Positions 1-9,433 are shown, counted from the first letter of the stretch. The stretch: 51,943 nucleotides of DNA from Streptomyces sp. 35G-GA-8 (GCF_023534745.1 NZ_JAMHJQ010000006.1:540843-592785), one strand, 5' to 3'. Numbers and translations: made by a program. Notes: generated by a model not told the origin, from the sequence alone.

Positions 1-14
1 CCCTGAACGCTGAT

Positions 15-1421
15 GTGGACCCGAACCGATGCCGGACGCTGGGGCTCGCGGGGTCCGTCGCGCTCACCGTCGGCGGGCTGACCGCGGGCGCGCTGCCGGT
101 ACGCGACGCGCTGCTGCCCTCCTCGGGCCGGGCCGCCCTGGGTGTGCTCTGCGCGTACTTCGGCCTCGTCCTGCTGGTCGCGGCATGGTGGTGGCTGGGC
201 CGCGCGGTACGCCGGCCCCGCCCGCCCGCGCCCCGGGAACTGCTGGTGACACTCGGGGTCTGGGCCGCGCCCCTGCTGATCGGACCGCCACTGTTCAGCC
301 GGGACGTGTACAGCTATCTCGCACAGGGTGCGATGGTCGACGCGCGGATCGATGTGTACACCCATGGGCCCGCGCAGCTGGGCGGCCCGCTCGCCACCGA
401 GGTCGCGCCCGTATGGCAGCACACCCCCGCCCCGTACGGCCCGGTCTTCCTCGCCATCGCCGCCAGGGCCTCCGACCTCGCCCATGTCGACATGTCCGCC
501 GGGGTGTTCGGCATGCGGCTGGTCGCGCTGCTCGGGGTCGCGCTGATGATCGTCTTTCTGCCGTCGCTCGCAGACCGCTGCGGCGTCGACCGGTCCGCCG
601 CGCTCTGGCTCGGCGCGCTCAACCCCCTCGTACTGCTGCACCTCATCGCGGGAGCCCACAATGACGCCCTCATGCTGGGCCTGCTCGGCGCCGGACTCGT
701 GGCGGCTCTCGGCGGCTGGCCTGCCAGGGCCGCGGTGCTTGTCGCGCTCGCCGCGCTGGTGAAGGCGCCCGCGGCGCTGGGGCTGCTCGCGGTGGCGGCG
801 CTGTGGTCGGGCCGGCTCACCGGCCGGGCGCCCACGGTCAGAGCCGCCGCCCTCACCTGCGTCATCGCCCTGGCCACCACCGCCGTGGTGACGGCCGCGA
901 CCGGCACCGGCTATGGCTGGCTCAGCACGCTGTCCACCCCCGTATCCCCCGACAACTGGTCACTGACCAGCGCACTCGGCCGGCTCAGCGGTGCGCTGCT
1001 GGACGCCGTGGGCAGCGGACTCGCCGACCGGGCCGTACCGGCGTGGCGATTGTTCGGTCTGCTGGCCACCGCCGCGGCCGTGCTGGTCCTCTGGCTGCGC
1101 CGGGTGCCCTTGGGGCCCGTCTACGCGCTGGCGCTGAGCCTGCTCGCGGTCTTCGCGCTCGGCCCGGCCTTCCGGCCGTGGTACGCGCTGTGGGGGCTGT
1201 TCCTGATCGCCGCCGCCGCGCCCGACGGACGGGTACGGCGCTGGGCCGCGGGCGGCAGCGGAGTCCTCGCCCTCGCCTTGCTGCCCAGCGGATCCCCACC
1301 GGACGCCATGCAACTGACACTCGCCGTGGGCGGCGGAGCGCTCGCCCTGATCGCGCTGTACTGGATGTTCGAGATGTCCGACTCCGGCACGGTCCACTCC
1401 CGGACGCGGGTGGCGTCATGA
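15..1421 (+). CDS. MptB-type polyprenol-phosphomannose-dependent alpha-1,6-mannosyltransferase
   Basis: A 468-residue, almost wholly hydrophobic protein with about 12 membrane segments, of the GT-C glycosyltransferase fold. The motif FSRDVYSYLAQG at about residues 94-105 sits in the first large outer loop and carries the acidic residue expected in MptB-family enzymes, which move mannose from polyprenyl-phosphate-mannose to a lipid or glycan acceptor at the outer membrane face. The GTG at 15 is the first possible start in the window and lies just before the first membrane helix. The frame is open to the window edge, so a slightly earlier start cannot be excluded. It overlaps the next gene by ATGA, so the two are probably translated together. 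Acceptor and donor are inferred from the family. Confidence 0.85.
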   Translation: MDPNRCRTLGLAGSVALTVGGLTAGALPVRDALLPSSGRAALGVLCAYFGLVLLVAAWWWLGRAVRRPRPPAPRELLVTLGVWAAPLLIGPPLFSRDVYSYLAQGAMVDARIDVYTHGPAQLGGPLATEVAPVWQHTPAPYGPVFLAIAARASDLAHVDMSAGVFGMRLVALLGVALMIVFLPSLADRCGVDRSAALWLGALNPLVLLHLIAGAHNDALMLGLLGAGLVAALGGWPARAAVLVALAALVKAPAALGLLAVAALWSGRLTGRAPTVRAAALTCVIALATTAVVTAATGTGYGWLSTLSTPVSPDNWSLTSALGRLSGALLDAVGSGLADRAVPAWRLFGLLATAAAVLVLWLRRVPLGPVYALALSLLAVFALGPAFRPWYALWGLFLIAAAAPDGRVRRWAAGGSGVLALALLPSGSPPDAMQLTLAVGGGALALIALYWMFEMSDSGTVHSRTRVAS

Positions 1422-2779
1422 GGTGGCCGCGCTCCATCCTGACCCGCACCGGTGGACGGCCGGCCCTTGCGGCGCTCCTCGTCCTGGCCACCGCCGTCTT
1501 CCTGGCCACCGTTCCCCTGCACCGCGGCTTCTTCGACGTCGGCGTCTACTACGGCACGGTCAACGACTGGATCCACCACGACGGCCGGATCTACGACTAC
1601 CTCCGGCCCGGTACGCACTACGGCTTCACCTATCCGCCCTTCGCCGCCGTCGTCATGCTGCCGATGGCTCTGGTCTCCTGGCATGTGGCCATCGCCATCA
1701 GCACCGTACTGAGCGTCCTGGCCTCGGTGCTGCTGCTGCGCTGGCTGGCCGGTCCTGCCGTGCGGCGCCTGGCCGGGCGACGCGTGGCACCGGGCCGTGA
1801 CGGAGAGCCGGTGCGACGGGAGCGGCGACCGTGGTTCGTGTTCGTCGTGGCCGGGTGTCTGTTCGCCCTCTTCGAGCCGGTCCGCGACACCTTCAGCTTC
1901 GGCCAGGTCAATCTGCTGCTCGTCGCGCTCGTCTTCGCCGACGCGCGGCTGCTCGCCACCGGGCGCGGCCGGTACGCGGGCATCGGTATCGGGCTGGCCA
2001 CCGCGATCAAGCTCACGCCCGCGCTGTTCATCGGCTATCTGCTGGTCACCGGCCGCCGACGGCAGGCCGCGGTGGCGACGGGTACGGCCGGCGCGGCCAC
2101 CCTGCTCGCCGCCCTGGTCGACCCCGGCGCCTCCCGGGCCTTCTGGACCGGCGCCCTGTGGGACACCGACCGGGTCGGCTCGCTCAGCTATGTCTCCAAC
2201 CAGTCGCTGCAAGGTGTCCTGGCCCGGCTCCAGCCGGAGCATCCGAGCCGGCTGGTGTGGCTGGTGTGCGTCCTGGCCGTCCTCGCCGTCTGGGCGTACC
2301 GCTCCCGCGCGGCGGTGCGCGACGGCGACGACAGGACCGGATTCGCCCTGACCGGCCTCGCCGCCTGCCTGGTCTCCCCCGTCACCTGGGTGCACCACCT
2401 GGTCTGGCTGGTGCCGGCCCTGCTCGTACTGACGGACTCCGCGCTGAGCAGGAACCCGGGCGAGCGCAGGCGGCCACTCGCGATGTGCGCCGCGCTGTAT
2501 GTCGTCCTGTGCAGCAGCGTCGTCTGGCTGTGGCGCTGGGACTCGACCGGCCTGGACGCGTTCCTCGGCGCGAACATCTATGTCTGGATCACCCTCGGCC
2601 TGCTGTTCGTGGTCGCGAGCCCGGAGAGGAGCGCGCGCTCGGCGGCCGCGCCGGGCACCGTGCGGCTGCGGGGGGCTCCGACCGCAGTCGTCACCGACGG
2701 GGTGGCCGCCACTCGATCAGCAGGAGTGTGGCGTCGTCGCGCAGTTGATCCTTCTGGTGATCCAGGATCGAGTGGATGA
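1418..2779 (+). CDS. GT87-type (DUF2029) membrane mannosyltransferase
   Basis: A 453-residue polytopic membrane protein that starts at the ATG inside the ATGA overlap with the upstream MptB-like gene. After the first helix it has FFDVGVYYG (about residues 37-45), the acidic loop typical of GT-C enzymes. Further on, FSFGQVNLLL near residue 158 and the following GLATAIKLTPALF match the conserved GQxN and KLxP blocks of GT87/DUF2029 alpha-mannosyltransferases. It probably adds mannose to a polyprenyl-linked or lipid-linked acceptor together with its partner. Its last 89 bases overlap the convergent phosphatase gene, which is unusually long for a 3' overlap, so the C-terminal tail (about 30 polar residues after the last helix) may be dispensable. 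Confidence 0.83.
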   Translation: MRWPRSILTRTGGRPALAALLVLATAVFLATVPLHRGFFDVGVYYGTVNDWIHHDGRIYDYLRPGTHYGFTYPPFAAVVMLPMALVSWHVAIAISTVLSVLASVLLLRWLAGPAVRRLAGRRVAPGRDGEPVRRERRPWFVFVVAGCLFALFEPVRDTFSFGQVNLLLVALVFADARLLATGRGRYAGIGIGLATAIKLTPALFIGYLLVTGRRRQAAVATGTAGAATLLAALVDPGASRAFWTGALWDTDRVGSLSYVSNQSLQGVLARLQPEHPSRLVWLVCVLAVLAVWAYRSRAAVRDGDDRTGFALTGLAACLVSPVTWVHHLVWLVPALLVLTDSALSRNPGERRRPLAMCAALYVVLCSSVVWLWRWDSTGLDAFLGANIYVWITLGLLFVVASPERSARSAAAPGTVRLRGAPTAVVTDGVAATRSAGVWRRRAVDPSGDPGSSG

Positions 2780-3995
2780 TCCGGCGCAGCGTCTCGGGGG
2801 CCCGCTCACCGGCCGCCGCCCCCCGGATGATGGAGTCGGTGAAGCGGCGGAGCCCGAGCCGGCCTCCGCCCTCGATCCTCGCCTCCGTCACCCCGTCCGT
2901 GTACAGCAGCACCCGGTCGCCGGGTTCGAGCAGCGTTTCGTAGGCCGCGCGCGGAGCCGTGGAGAACTGCGCGGGCAGCCCCATCGGAGGCTGTTCGGGC
3001 CGCTCCATCGCCGCGTCGAGCACCCGCTGCCCCCGGATGAGCAGCGGCGGCGGATGGCCGCAGTTGCACCAGTGGAGGACCCCGTCGGCCAGGTCCAGCT
3101 GCGTGATGACACCGGTGCAGTACTGGTCGGGCAGCCACTGGCCCAGCGCCTGGTCGATGGTGTCGACGAGCTCGGGCAGTTCGGCTCCCGCGCGGCGGGC
3201 GTTGCGGCAGCCCGCCACCGCCACGGTGGTCGTCAGCCCGGAGGCCAGATTGTGGCCCATGGCGTCGAAGATCGCGGCGTGCAGGGTCGACGTGGTCAGC
3301 GAGTGATCGAAGGCGTCACCGCCGATGTGGTACGCGGGCTCCAGCACCGCGGTCGACACGGCGTGGTCGTTGCCGATGGTCCGCGGTGGCAGCAGCGCGC
3401 GCAGCATCTCCGCGGGCAGATCCATGGGCTCGGTGCGTGACTGCCGCGCGATGGTGTCGCTGTAGGCGCGCTTCGAGGTGATCGCCATCGCGAGCACGGA
3501 CGCGAGCATGCGGCAGCGGCGCAGCCGGGTGGGGTCGAGCGCCATCGTCCGGATACCGAGGATGCCGAGCCGCTCCGCTCCGTCGACCAGCGGCAGCCAG
3601 GCCATGAGCCCTCCCTCGGGGCTCTCCTCGACACGGAGCTCGATCGTGCGATAGGCCCACCCCGGGGTCGAGGTGTCCAGCGCGATGGTGGGCGGTCCAT
3701 GCGTCAGCGGGGTCAGATGCCGCTGCTGGAGGTCGACGAGATAGATGACGATGTTCTCCACGCCGAGCAGCGGCGCGCACCGGTCGACCAGGGCGGGCAG
3801 ATCCATCGGCGTCACGGTGTGGACCTCGGCGAGCAGCGTTTCGAGCAGTCGCTCCGCGCCGCCGGGTATGTCGCCGGGCGTGGGAACGGGAGCGGACGTG
3901 GGCGCGTGCGCCGGAGCGCGAGCGGGCGGGTGCGCGGGAGGGGGCGCGGCCGCGAGTGCGGGATCGTCGCCGGGGGCGGGGGATCCGGTCGCCAT
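2691..3995 (-). CDS. GAF-domain PP2C (SpoIIE/RsbU-type) serine/threonine phosphatase
   Basis: About 434 residues. An Ala/Pro-rich N-terminal stretch (about 45 residues) precedes a GAF-like sensor domain (about 50-200) and a SpoIIE-type PP2C domain (about 210-430). PP2C signatures are visible in order: GGDAFDH, DAMGHN, CGHPPP, LYTDGVTEAR and DDATLLLI, supplying the metal-binding aspartates. Such proteins dephosphorylate anti-anti-sigma factors in stress signalling; the partner here is not adjacent and is unknown. The ATG at 3995 was chosen over the GTG at 3998 because a strong GGAGGTGA ribosome site lies about 8 bases upstream. The 3' end overlaps the convergent mannosyltransferase gene. Confidence 0.88.
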   Translation of the reverse strand: MATGSPAPGDDPALAAAPPPAHPPARAPAHAPTSAPVPTPGDIPGGAERLLETLLAEVHTVTPMDLPALVDRCAPLLGVENIVIYLVDLQQRHLTPLTHGPPTIALDTSTPGWAYRTIELRVEESPEGGLMAWLPLVDGAERLGILGIRTMALDPTRLRRCRMLASVLAMAITSKRAYSDTIARQSRTEPMDLPAEMLRALLPPRTIGNDHAVSTAVLEPAYHIGGDAFDHSLTTSTLHAAIFDAMGHNLASGLTTTVAVAGCRNARRAGAELPELVDTIDQALGQWLPDQYCTGVITQLDLADGVLHWCNCGHPPPLLIRGQRVLDAAMERPEQPPMGLPAQFSTAPRAAYETLLEPGDRVLLYTDGVTEARIEGGGRLGLRRFTDSIIRGAAAGERAPETLRRIIHSILDHQKDQLRDDATLLLIEWRPPRR

Positions 3996-4156
3996 CACCG
4001 ATCACCTCCTCCTCTGAAGTCTCACACCGCCGCCGCGGTTCCGCCCGGCCGGACAGGGCGCGGATCCCGTGCGCCGGCCGCGGACGAGAGCGCTCCCCGC
4101 TTTTGCGGGTATACGTACGACGGGCCCGAGGGGCATCCGTGCGACGCGATGGGCAG

Positions 4157-4942
4157 GTGAGCAGAGTGTCCGATCACTTCCGGACCTTCAGGACGTCATC
4201 CCAGGAGCGGGGCCGCGACGAGGACAAGATCGCTGAGCGGGAAACGGCCAGGTCACGACCGGTGCGGGCCGGACGGGCATGGCGGAGGGGCGCCATGGCG
4301 GCATCCATAGGGCTGCTGGCCTTCGCGACCGCGGCGTGCGGCGGCGGTGGCGGCGGATCCCCGGCGTCGGCGCCCGAGGGCTCCGGCGGACGCGCCTCCT
4401 CGGCCCCGTCCGCCTCCGCCCCCGTGGAGAGCGGCGGGGACGGGGCCCCGAGTGTGTCCAGCGCGCCGCCCTCGTCCAAGGCCCCGGTCCAGTCGGCGCC
4501 CCCGGCGGGACAGAGCGTCACGGGGCAGGCGGCCGCCGCGTCGTCGCGGTGTACGGCGGATCAGCTGGGGCTGAGCCTGAGCGCGCCGGACGTGGGCGCC
4601 GGCAACATCCGCTACGACCTGCGGCTCGTCAACAAGGGCGCGGGCCCGTGCGCGCTGCGGGGCTTCCCCGGCGTCTCGCTGCTCGCGGGTGACGGCGCGA
4701 TCATCGGCAAGCCGGCCACCCGCGAGGGCGAGCAGCTGCCCGCCGTGACGCTCGCTCCCGGAGGTACCGCGGATGTCACCCTGCACACGCTGAACAGGGG
4801 CATCAAGGGTTCCTCCTGCTGGGCCGCGCCCAGCCTCCTCAGGATCTATCCGCCCGGCTCCAAGGACGCCATGACGCTGCGGACTTCGAAGCCGGTCGTC
4901 TGCGGCGACACCTTCACCGTGACGGCGGTGCGCTCCGGCTGA
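4157..4942 (+). CDS. DUF4232 secreted lipoprotein
   Basis: The C-terminal half (from CTADQLGLSLS) matches the DUF4232 domain common in Streptomyces lipoproteins: paired cysteines, NKGAGPCALRGFPGVSLL, and a final CGDTFTVTAV strand. The N-terminus carries basic residues, then a hydrophobic run ending in a lipobox-like TAAC, then a Gly/Ser/Pro-rich linker of about 70 residues, so the protein should be lipid-anchored outside the membrane. The start is uncertain. GTG codons at 4157 and 4166 keep the basic n-region, while the ATG at 4295 would remove it; the GTG at 4157 is used here. The function of DUF4232 is not established. Confidence 0.78.
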   Translation: MSRVSDHFRTFRTSSQERGRDEDKIAERETARSRPVRAGRAWRRGAMAASIGLLAFATAACGGGGGGSPASAPEGSGGRASSAPSASAPVESGGDGAPSVSSAPPSSKAPVQSAPPAGQSVTGQAAAASSRCTADQLGLSLSAPDVGAGNIRYDLRLVNKGAGPCALRGFPGVSLLAGDGAIIGKPATREGEQLPAVTLAPGGTADVTLHTLNRGIKGSSCWAAPSLLRIYPPGSKDAMTLRTSKPVVCGDTFTVTAVRSG

Positions 4943-4987
4943 GCGGCCCGGGCCCGGTCGACGGAGCCGCCCGAGCGGCCATGGCCC

Positions 4988-6385
4988 TCAGACCTGGCCG
5001 AAGAGCTGCGTCCAGTAGGTCCCGGCCGGTCCGCCGCCCGCGAAGCCGACTCCCAGGTGGGTGAAGTCGGGCTTGAGGATATTGGCCCGGTGCCCAGGGC
5101 TGTCCATCCAGCCCTGGACCACCTCGCGCGGATCGCGCTGGCCGCAGGCGATGTTCTCACCGATGCCCCGGTGCGCGGCCCCCGCGGCGGCGGCGCGGTC
5201 CCAGGGCGCGAGCCCTTCCGGTGAGGTGTGCGAGTAGAACGCGCGCGCGGCCATGTCCGCGCTGTACGCCTGCGCGGCCGCCGCCAGTTCTCTGTCGTCG
5301 GCCAGCGGACGGAGCCCGGCGCGGGTCCGCTCGGCGTTGGTGAGGGAAAGGACCTCCGCGGCCGTCCGCAGCAGACCCGCCGCGGTGAACGGTGCCGCCC
5401 ACAGCGCCGTCCAATAGACGTCCCCGGAGCGGGAGTCGTGGTGATGGGCGATGCCCGCGTCCGTCAGCGCCGGGTCGTGGAGCGGCCGCCGGGTCGCCCC
5501 GTCGGTCAGGCAGTAGTCGATGAACTCGGCGGCGGTACGCGGACCGGAGACCAGTTGCTGGTCGATACGGAGATAGCGGTAGCCGCCCGCGGTGATCCGC
5601 TGGAAGACCGAGAGACCGCCGGGGTCCTCCACGCTCAGCCGCCGCTGTCCGGCCATCACCGCCGCGTGGGCCCGCGCGGCGGCCGAGAGCCGCCCGTCCA
5701 GGGTCACGGGCGCGAGACCCGCCCCGAGCCGGGCGGCCCGGACGAGCCCGACGAACTCCGCCTCCATACCGCTCGCCGGAACAGCCGGCACCGCGACGGC
5801 CGGCGGGGGACCGGCAGACGCGGGAAAGGCAGACGCGTGAACGGGCGGTGCGGGAACGGGCGATGGCGCCCCCTGGCCGGGTGACGGCGATACGGAACCG
5901 GTCGCCTCCTCCGCGACCTCGACGCCGAAATCACGGGCGATTCCGGCCAGTCCGTCCGCGTACCCCTGACCGAGGGCGCGCAGCTTCCAGGTGGCGCCGC
6001 GCCGGTAGATCTCCGCCAGCAGCAGCACCGTCTCATGGGTCGGGCGCGCGGGGGTGAACCGGGCCAGGACGCGTGCGCCCGCTCCGGCGACCGTCAGTAC
6101 GGGGACGGGCAGCCGGCCGAGGGGGGTGCCGGGCTCGGCGGGGCTGACCACCACGGTGACCCGGCTCGCGCCCGCCCGCAGCCGCCGGGGATCCACCCCG
6201 ATGCCGTCGGCGCGCAGCCGGGCACCGGGGGCCGACGGCTGGTTGTAGAAGACGAAGTCGCCGTCACCGGCGACCTTCCCGCCGTCACCGGTGATCAGTA
6301 CGGAGAGATCGAAGGGGCCCGCGACCCGGAACCACAGCTCCGTGTCCGGCAAGGGCATGTTTCCGCCGGGGACCAGCTCGTTCAT
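4988..6385 (-). CDS. TerD-domain protein fused to two CAP/SCP domains
   Basis: 465 residues. The N-terminal ~170 residues look like a TerD/tellurium-resistance domain (MPLPDTELWFRVAGPFDLSV, then GDFVFYNQPSAPGA and ETVLLLAEIYRR). A Pro/Ala-rich linker follows, then two CAP (SCP/PR1) modules. The second (about 340-465) is canonical, with FYSHTSPEG, GENIACG and HRANILKPDF supplying the conserved His/Glu pocket. The first (about 225-335) keeps the fold pattern (VRAARLGAGLAPVTLDGRLSAAARAHA) but lacks the clear GENI and HR motifs. No signal peptide is visible, consistent with the TerD part being at the N-terminus. The start is the ATG at 6385. The role (stress, calcium or phosphodiester binding) is unknown. 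Confidence 0.8.
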   Translation of the reverse strand: MNELVPGGNMPLPDTELWFRVAGPFDLSVLITGDGGKVAGDGDFVFYNQPSAPGARLRADGIGVDPRRLRAGASRVTVVVSPAEPGTPLGRLPVPVLTVAGAGARVLARFTPARPTHETVLLLAEIYRRGATWKLRALGQGYADGLAGIARDFGVEVAEEATGSVSPSPGQGAPSPVPAPPVHASAFPASAGPPPAVAVPAVPASGMEAEFVGLVRAARLGAGLAPVTLDGRLSAAARAHAAVMAGQRRLSVEDPGGLSVFQRITAGGYRYLRIDQQLVSGPRTAAEFIDYCLTDGATRRPLHDPALTDAGIAHHHDSRSGDVYWTALWAAPFTAAGLLRTAAEVLSLTNAERTRAGLRPLADDRELAAAAQAYSADMAARAFYSHTSPEGLAPWDRAAAAGAAHRGIGENIACGQRDPREVVQGWMDSPGHRANILKPDFTHLGVGFAGGGPAGTYWTQLFGQV

Positions 6386-6617
6386 CAGTACCGTCCGTCC
6401 GGCTCGGGATCGGGTCGGGGCGCATCGGCCCGGTGTGACGCTGTCCAGGGAACGTCGCGGGAGGGCCCGACGGTTCCGCACGGGCGCGAGGGTCGCGCAC
6501 GGGGGAGAATGGGAGCGGAACGCGGGACTCCGCCGAGGCCGGGACAGGAGAACGGGTCCGTCGGCCCTGGTGCCGATGTCCGTGCGTGGGAACGTGCAGT
6601 CCACTCAGGAGCTGATC

Positions 6618-7487
6618 ATGACTGTCACCCAGCAGCCTGCTCGCGCGTCCGGAACGTTCCTCCTCGGCGGCGATCTGCCGGTCACCCGGCTCGGCTACGG
6701 CACCATGCGGCTGACCGGCCCCGGCATCTGGGGAGACCCCGAGGATCCGGCGGAGGCCGTGCGGGTCCTGCGCCGCGCCGTCGAGCTGGGTATCAACTTC
6801 ATCGACACGGCCGACTCGTACGGTCCCTTCACGGCGGATCTGCTGCTCAAGAAGGCGCTGCACCCCTACCCCGACGATCTGGTGATCGCCACCAAGGTCG
6901 GATTGACCCGCACCGGGCCCGATGAGTGGGTCCCGGTGGGGCGTCCGGAGTATCTGCGCCAGGAGGTCGAGCTGAATCTGCGTCATCTCGGCGTGGAGCG
7001 TATCGATCTGCTCCAGTTGCACCGCATCGACCCGAAGGTGCCGTTCGACGAGCAGTTGGGCGCGCTGGTGGCGTTGCAGGCCGAAGGCAAGATCCGGCAC
7101 CTCGGACTGAGCGAGGTCTCCGTCGCCGAGCTGGAGGAGGCCGGGAGGATGGCGCGGATCGTGTCCGTGCAGAACCGCTTCAACCTCGCCGACCGCGCGG
7201 CCGAGGACGTGGTGGAGTACGCGCGGACCCAGGGGCTGGGTTTCATCCCCTGGTTCCCGCTGGCCACCGGCGCCCTCGCGGCCGCGGACAGCCCGCTGTC
7301 GAAGATCGCCGCCCACCGAGGCGCGGCGCCCTCACAGCTGGCCCTGGCCTGGCTGCTGCGGCGCTCGCCGGTCATCCTCCCGATCCCGGGCACCTCCTCG
7401 GTGGCGCATCTGGAGGAGAACACCATCGGCGCCACCCTCGAACTGACCGATGACGAATTCGAGGCGCTCTCCCGCGCGGCCGGCTGA
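6618..7487 (+). CDS. Aldo/keto reductase
   Basis: 289 residues with the AKR (beta/alpha)8-barrel signature. FIDTADSYG carries the catalytic Asp and Tyr, VIATKVGL the Lys and LLQLHRID the His. The C-terminal block SPVILPIPGTSSVAHLEEN is the NADP-binding region. It should reduce an aldehyde or ketone with NADPH in the cytosol; the substrate cannot be read from the sequence. It starts at the ATG at 6618. It stands alone, divergent from the TerD-CAP gene and convergent with the ferric reductase-like gene (13-base gap), so no pathway context is available. Confidence 0.9.
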   Translation: MTVTQQPARASGTFLLGGDLPVTRLGYGTMRLTGPGIWGDPEDPAEAVRVLRRAVELGINFIDTADSYGPFTADLLLKKALHPYPDDLVIATKVGLTRTGPDEWVPVGRPEYLRQEVELNLRHLGVERIDLLQLHRIDPKVPFDEQLGALVALQAEGKIRHLGLSEVSVAELEEAGRMARIVSVQNRFNLADRAAEDVVEYARTQGLGFIPWFPLATGALAAADSPLSKIAAHRGAAPSQLALAWLLRRSPVILPIPGTSSVAHLEENTIGATLELTDDEFEALSRAAG

Positions 7488-7500
7488 GTCGTGCTCGCGC

Positions 7501-8592
7501 TCAGTCGTGATTGTGGGTGGAGGACGTATCGGCCGGAGGGATGGTACGACCGCCGTCCCTCCCGCTGAGGACGACCGCCAGGATCGCGACGGCGACGGCG
7601 GCCACGGCGAGACGTCCGACGAACCGCAGGGACCAGCCCGACCAGCCGCGAAGGCCCGCGCCACCGGTGCCGGGGCGTGACAGCCGCTCGGATCGGCGGG
7701 CCGGGCGCAGCAGCCGTACGAGCAGCAGGGCCGCGATGGGCAGTTGCAGCAGCCAGACCGAGGTACGGAACCACCCGTCGTACCAGACGTTCGTTCCGTA
7801 CAGCAGGGTGTGCCAGACGCTCAGGATGTAGACGACGATCACGAAGCGGTGCAGGACACGCCAGGTCTTGGGGCCGATGCGATGTCTGACATAGAAGAGC
7901 AGCCCCAAGGGAATGGCCAGATACAGGGCGGCCTGGCCGATCGGCATCGCGATCTGCCCCGTGCCCGAGTCGTAACCGCCCGGCACGAACGCCTCGATGA
8001 AGGCCGTCCACAGCCGTGAGTTCCACCGCGCGGTGTCGTGCCGTACCAACTCGGCGGCGAACAGCAGGGCGTGCGCGGCGATCAGCGCGATCGTGTTGAG
8101 GCTCGTCGTGCGGTGCAGCTGCTCCAGCCGGGGCCCCGACAGCGGCAGCCGCTTCGGGCGGGGCCCGGAGAGCAGCAGACCGAGGATCACGGTGCCCCAC
8201 GCCCACAGCAGCGCCGACCAGCCGAAGGCCTGGCTGAGGAAGTACATCCAGAAGCCACCCGCGTCCGCCATGAAGGGCATCACGGACACGGTCGACGAGG
8301 TCTTCGCCCGGATCCGGGCGTAGAGCAGCGCGAAGATGGCGGCGGTCACCACCAGCGCGATCAGACCGTCGGGGACCGAGGCCCTGAGGTCGGACCGGAG
8401 GGTGGACCGGGGAGTCCGCCGGTCCTGGGTGGTGTCGGGCTCTTCGGCCGATGTGGCCGATGTGACCGATGCGGCTGGCGCGGCCGGTGCGGCCGGCTCG
8501 CTCGGCTCGGGGGCGGCGGACGCCGGGGACGACTTCATACCGGAGCAGTCGGCCGCCGGACACGGAAAGTTCCCGCCAATGTCATGTGACAT
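7501..8592 (-). CDS. Ferric-reductase-like transmembrane haem b protein
   Basis: 363 residues. A Ser/Ala/Pro-rich cytosolic N-terminus (about 75 residues) is followed by roughly seven membrane helices. Two His pairs in adjacent helices can hold two haems: LHRTTSLN and IAAHALLF, then VLHRFVIV and VWHTLLYG. This matches the ferric reductase-like transmembrane domain (also seen in YedZ/MsrQ). No FAD/NAD-binding domain is fused, so it is probably a membrane electron carrier with a separate donor. The start is either the ATG at 8592 (weak AAGAG upstream) or the ATG at 8538; 8592 is given. It is divergent from the His-rich membrane protein and the ECF sigma gene. Confidence 0.82.
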   Translation of the reverse strand: MSHDIGGNFPCPAADCSGMKSSPASAAPEPSEPAAPAAPAASVTSATSAEEPDTTQDRRTPRSTLRSDLRASVPDGLIALVVTAAIFALLYARIRAKTSSTVSVMPFMADAGGFWMYFLSQAFGWSALLWAWGTVILGLLLSGPRPKRLPLSGPRLEQLHRTTSLNTIALIAAHALLFAAELVRHDTARWNSRLWTAFIEAFVPGGYDSGTGQIAMPIGQAALYLAIPLGLLFYVRHRIGPKTWRVLHRFVIVVYILSVWHTLLYGTNVWYDGWFRTSVWLLQLPIAALLLVRLLRPARRSERLSRPGTGGAGLRGWSGWSLRFVGRLAVAAVAVAILAVVLSGRDGGRTIPPADTSSTHNHD

Positions 8593-8685
8593 GGATCACA
8601 TCTCTTGGTGTCGTTCTATAACGGGCGAACCATCGACGTATCCGGATCACAAGCTCTTTTCCTCGGCTCGGCTCCGGGTGACACG

Positions 8686-9369
8686 ATGTCAGCCATGGGA
8701 GCCGGGCCCGCATTCCGCCTCACACGTGCCGCGACCTTCGCGGTCGTGTGCGTAGCGGTGTCCGGTCTCGGCCATGCCCTGCGCTCCGAAGCCCCCTTGC
8801 CCCGGCCCGCGTTGGCCCTCGCCCTGGTGGTGGCGGGCGGCGCCGGATGGTGGCTGGCCGGGCGGGAACGCGGGGCCGCCGCCATCGCCGGGGCGAGCGC
8901 GCTCGGGCAGCTCATCCTGCACACCCTGTTCAGCTGGACCCATACGCTGCCACCACCCGCCGGGACGGCGCCCGCCATCGGCGGTCCGGGCGAGGGCCGT
9001 TCCGGCACGGCGATGGCGCACGGTCACTCCGGGATGAGTGAGGCACCGCCGGATGTCATCGCCCAGGTCCTGGCCTACGACGGCCATTCCCTGACCTCGG
9101 GCATGGCGATGGCCCATGTTGTCGCGGGGCTGCTGTGCGGCTGGTGGCTGTGGCGCGGCGAGTCGGCGGTCATCCAACTGGGCCGCACACTCACGCTGTT
9201 CGTCGCCGCTCCCCTGCTGCTCGCCTGGCGGGTGCTGACCGGCGGCGTGCTCGCCCCGCCGCGCACCAGGATCCGGACACCGGGCAGGCCGCTCCGCGGA
9301 CCGCGCCCGCTCGTCCTCCTGCGCGGCATCACCCGCCGGGGTCCGCCCGTCCTTCCGTCCCTCCGCTGA
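8686..9369 (+). CDS. Small integral membrane protein with His/Met-rich loop
   Basis: About 227 residues with five or six hydrophobic segments. Between helices lies a loop rich in His and Met (HTLFSWTHTLPPP, then MAHGHSGMSEAPPD, GHSLTSGMAMAHV) that could bind copper or another soft metal. The C-terminus is Arg/Pro-rich. I do not recognise a named family beyond conserved hypothetical actinobacterial membrane proteins. Its position between a membrane haem protein and an ECF sigma factor suggests a role in metal or redox homeostasis, but this is inference. The ATG at 8686 follows GGGTG; the ATG at 8695 is an alternative. Confidence 0.62.
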   Translation: MSAMGAGPAFRLTRAATFAVVCVAVSGLGHALRSEAPLPRPALALALVVAGGAGWWLAGRERGAAAIAGASALGQLILHTLFSWTHTLPPPAGTAPAIGGPGEGRSGTAMAHGHSGMSEAPPDVIAQVLAYDGHSLTSGMAMAHVVAGLLCGWWLWRGESAVIQLGRTLTLFVAAPLLLAWRVLTGGVLAPPRTRIRTPGRPLRGPRPLVLLRGITRRGPPVLPSLR

Positions 9370-9413
9370 CCCTTCGTCCGTCCGCGCTGTGCCGCACGCG
9401 ACCGAGGGTCCCT

Positions 9414-9433
9414 CAGGCACGTACCTGTGCCTG
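9414..9433. repeat. Inverted repeat upstream of the ECF sigma gene
   Basis: CAGGCAC and GTGCCTG form a perfect 7-bp inverted repeat around a 6-base centre, followed by a further CAGGCA copy. It lies 45 bases after the membrane-protein stop and about 105 bases before the sigma-factor start. It could be a terminator hairpin for the former or an operator for the latter. Confidence 0.4.
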
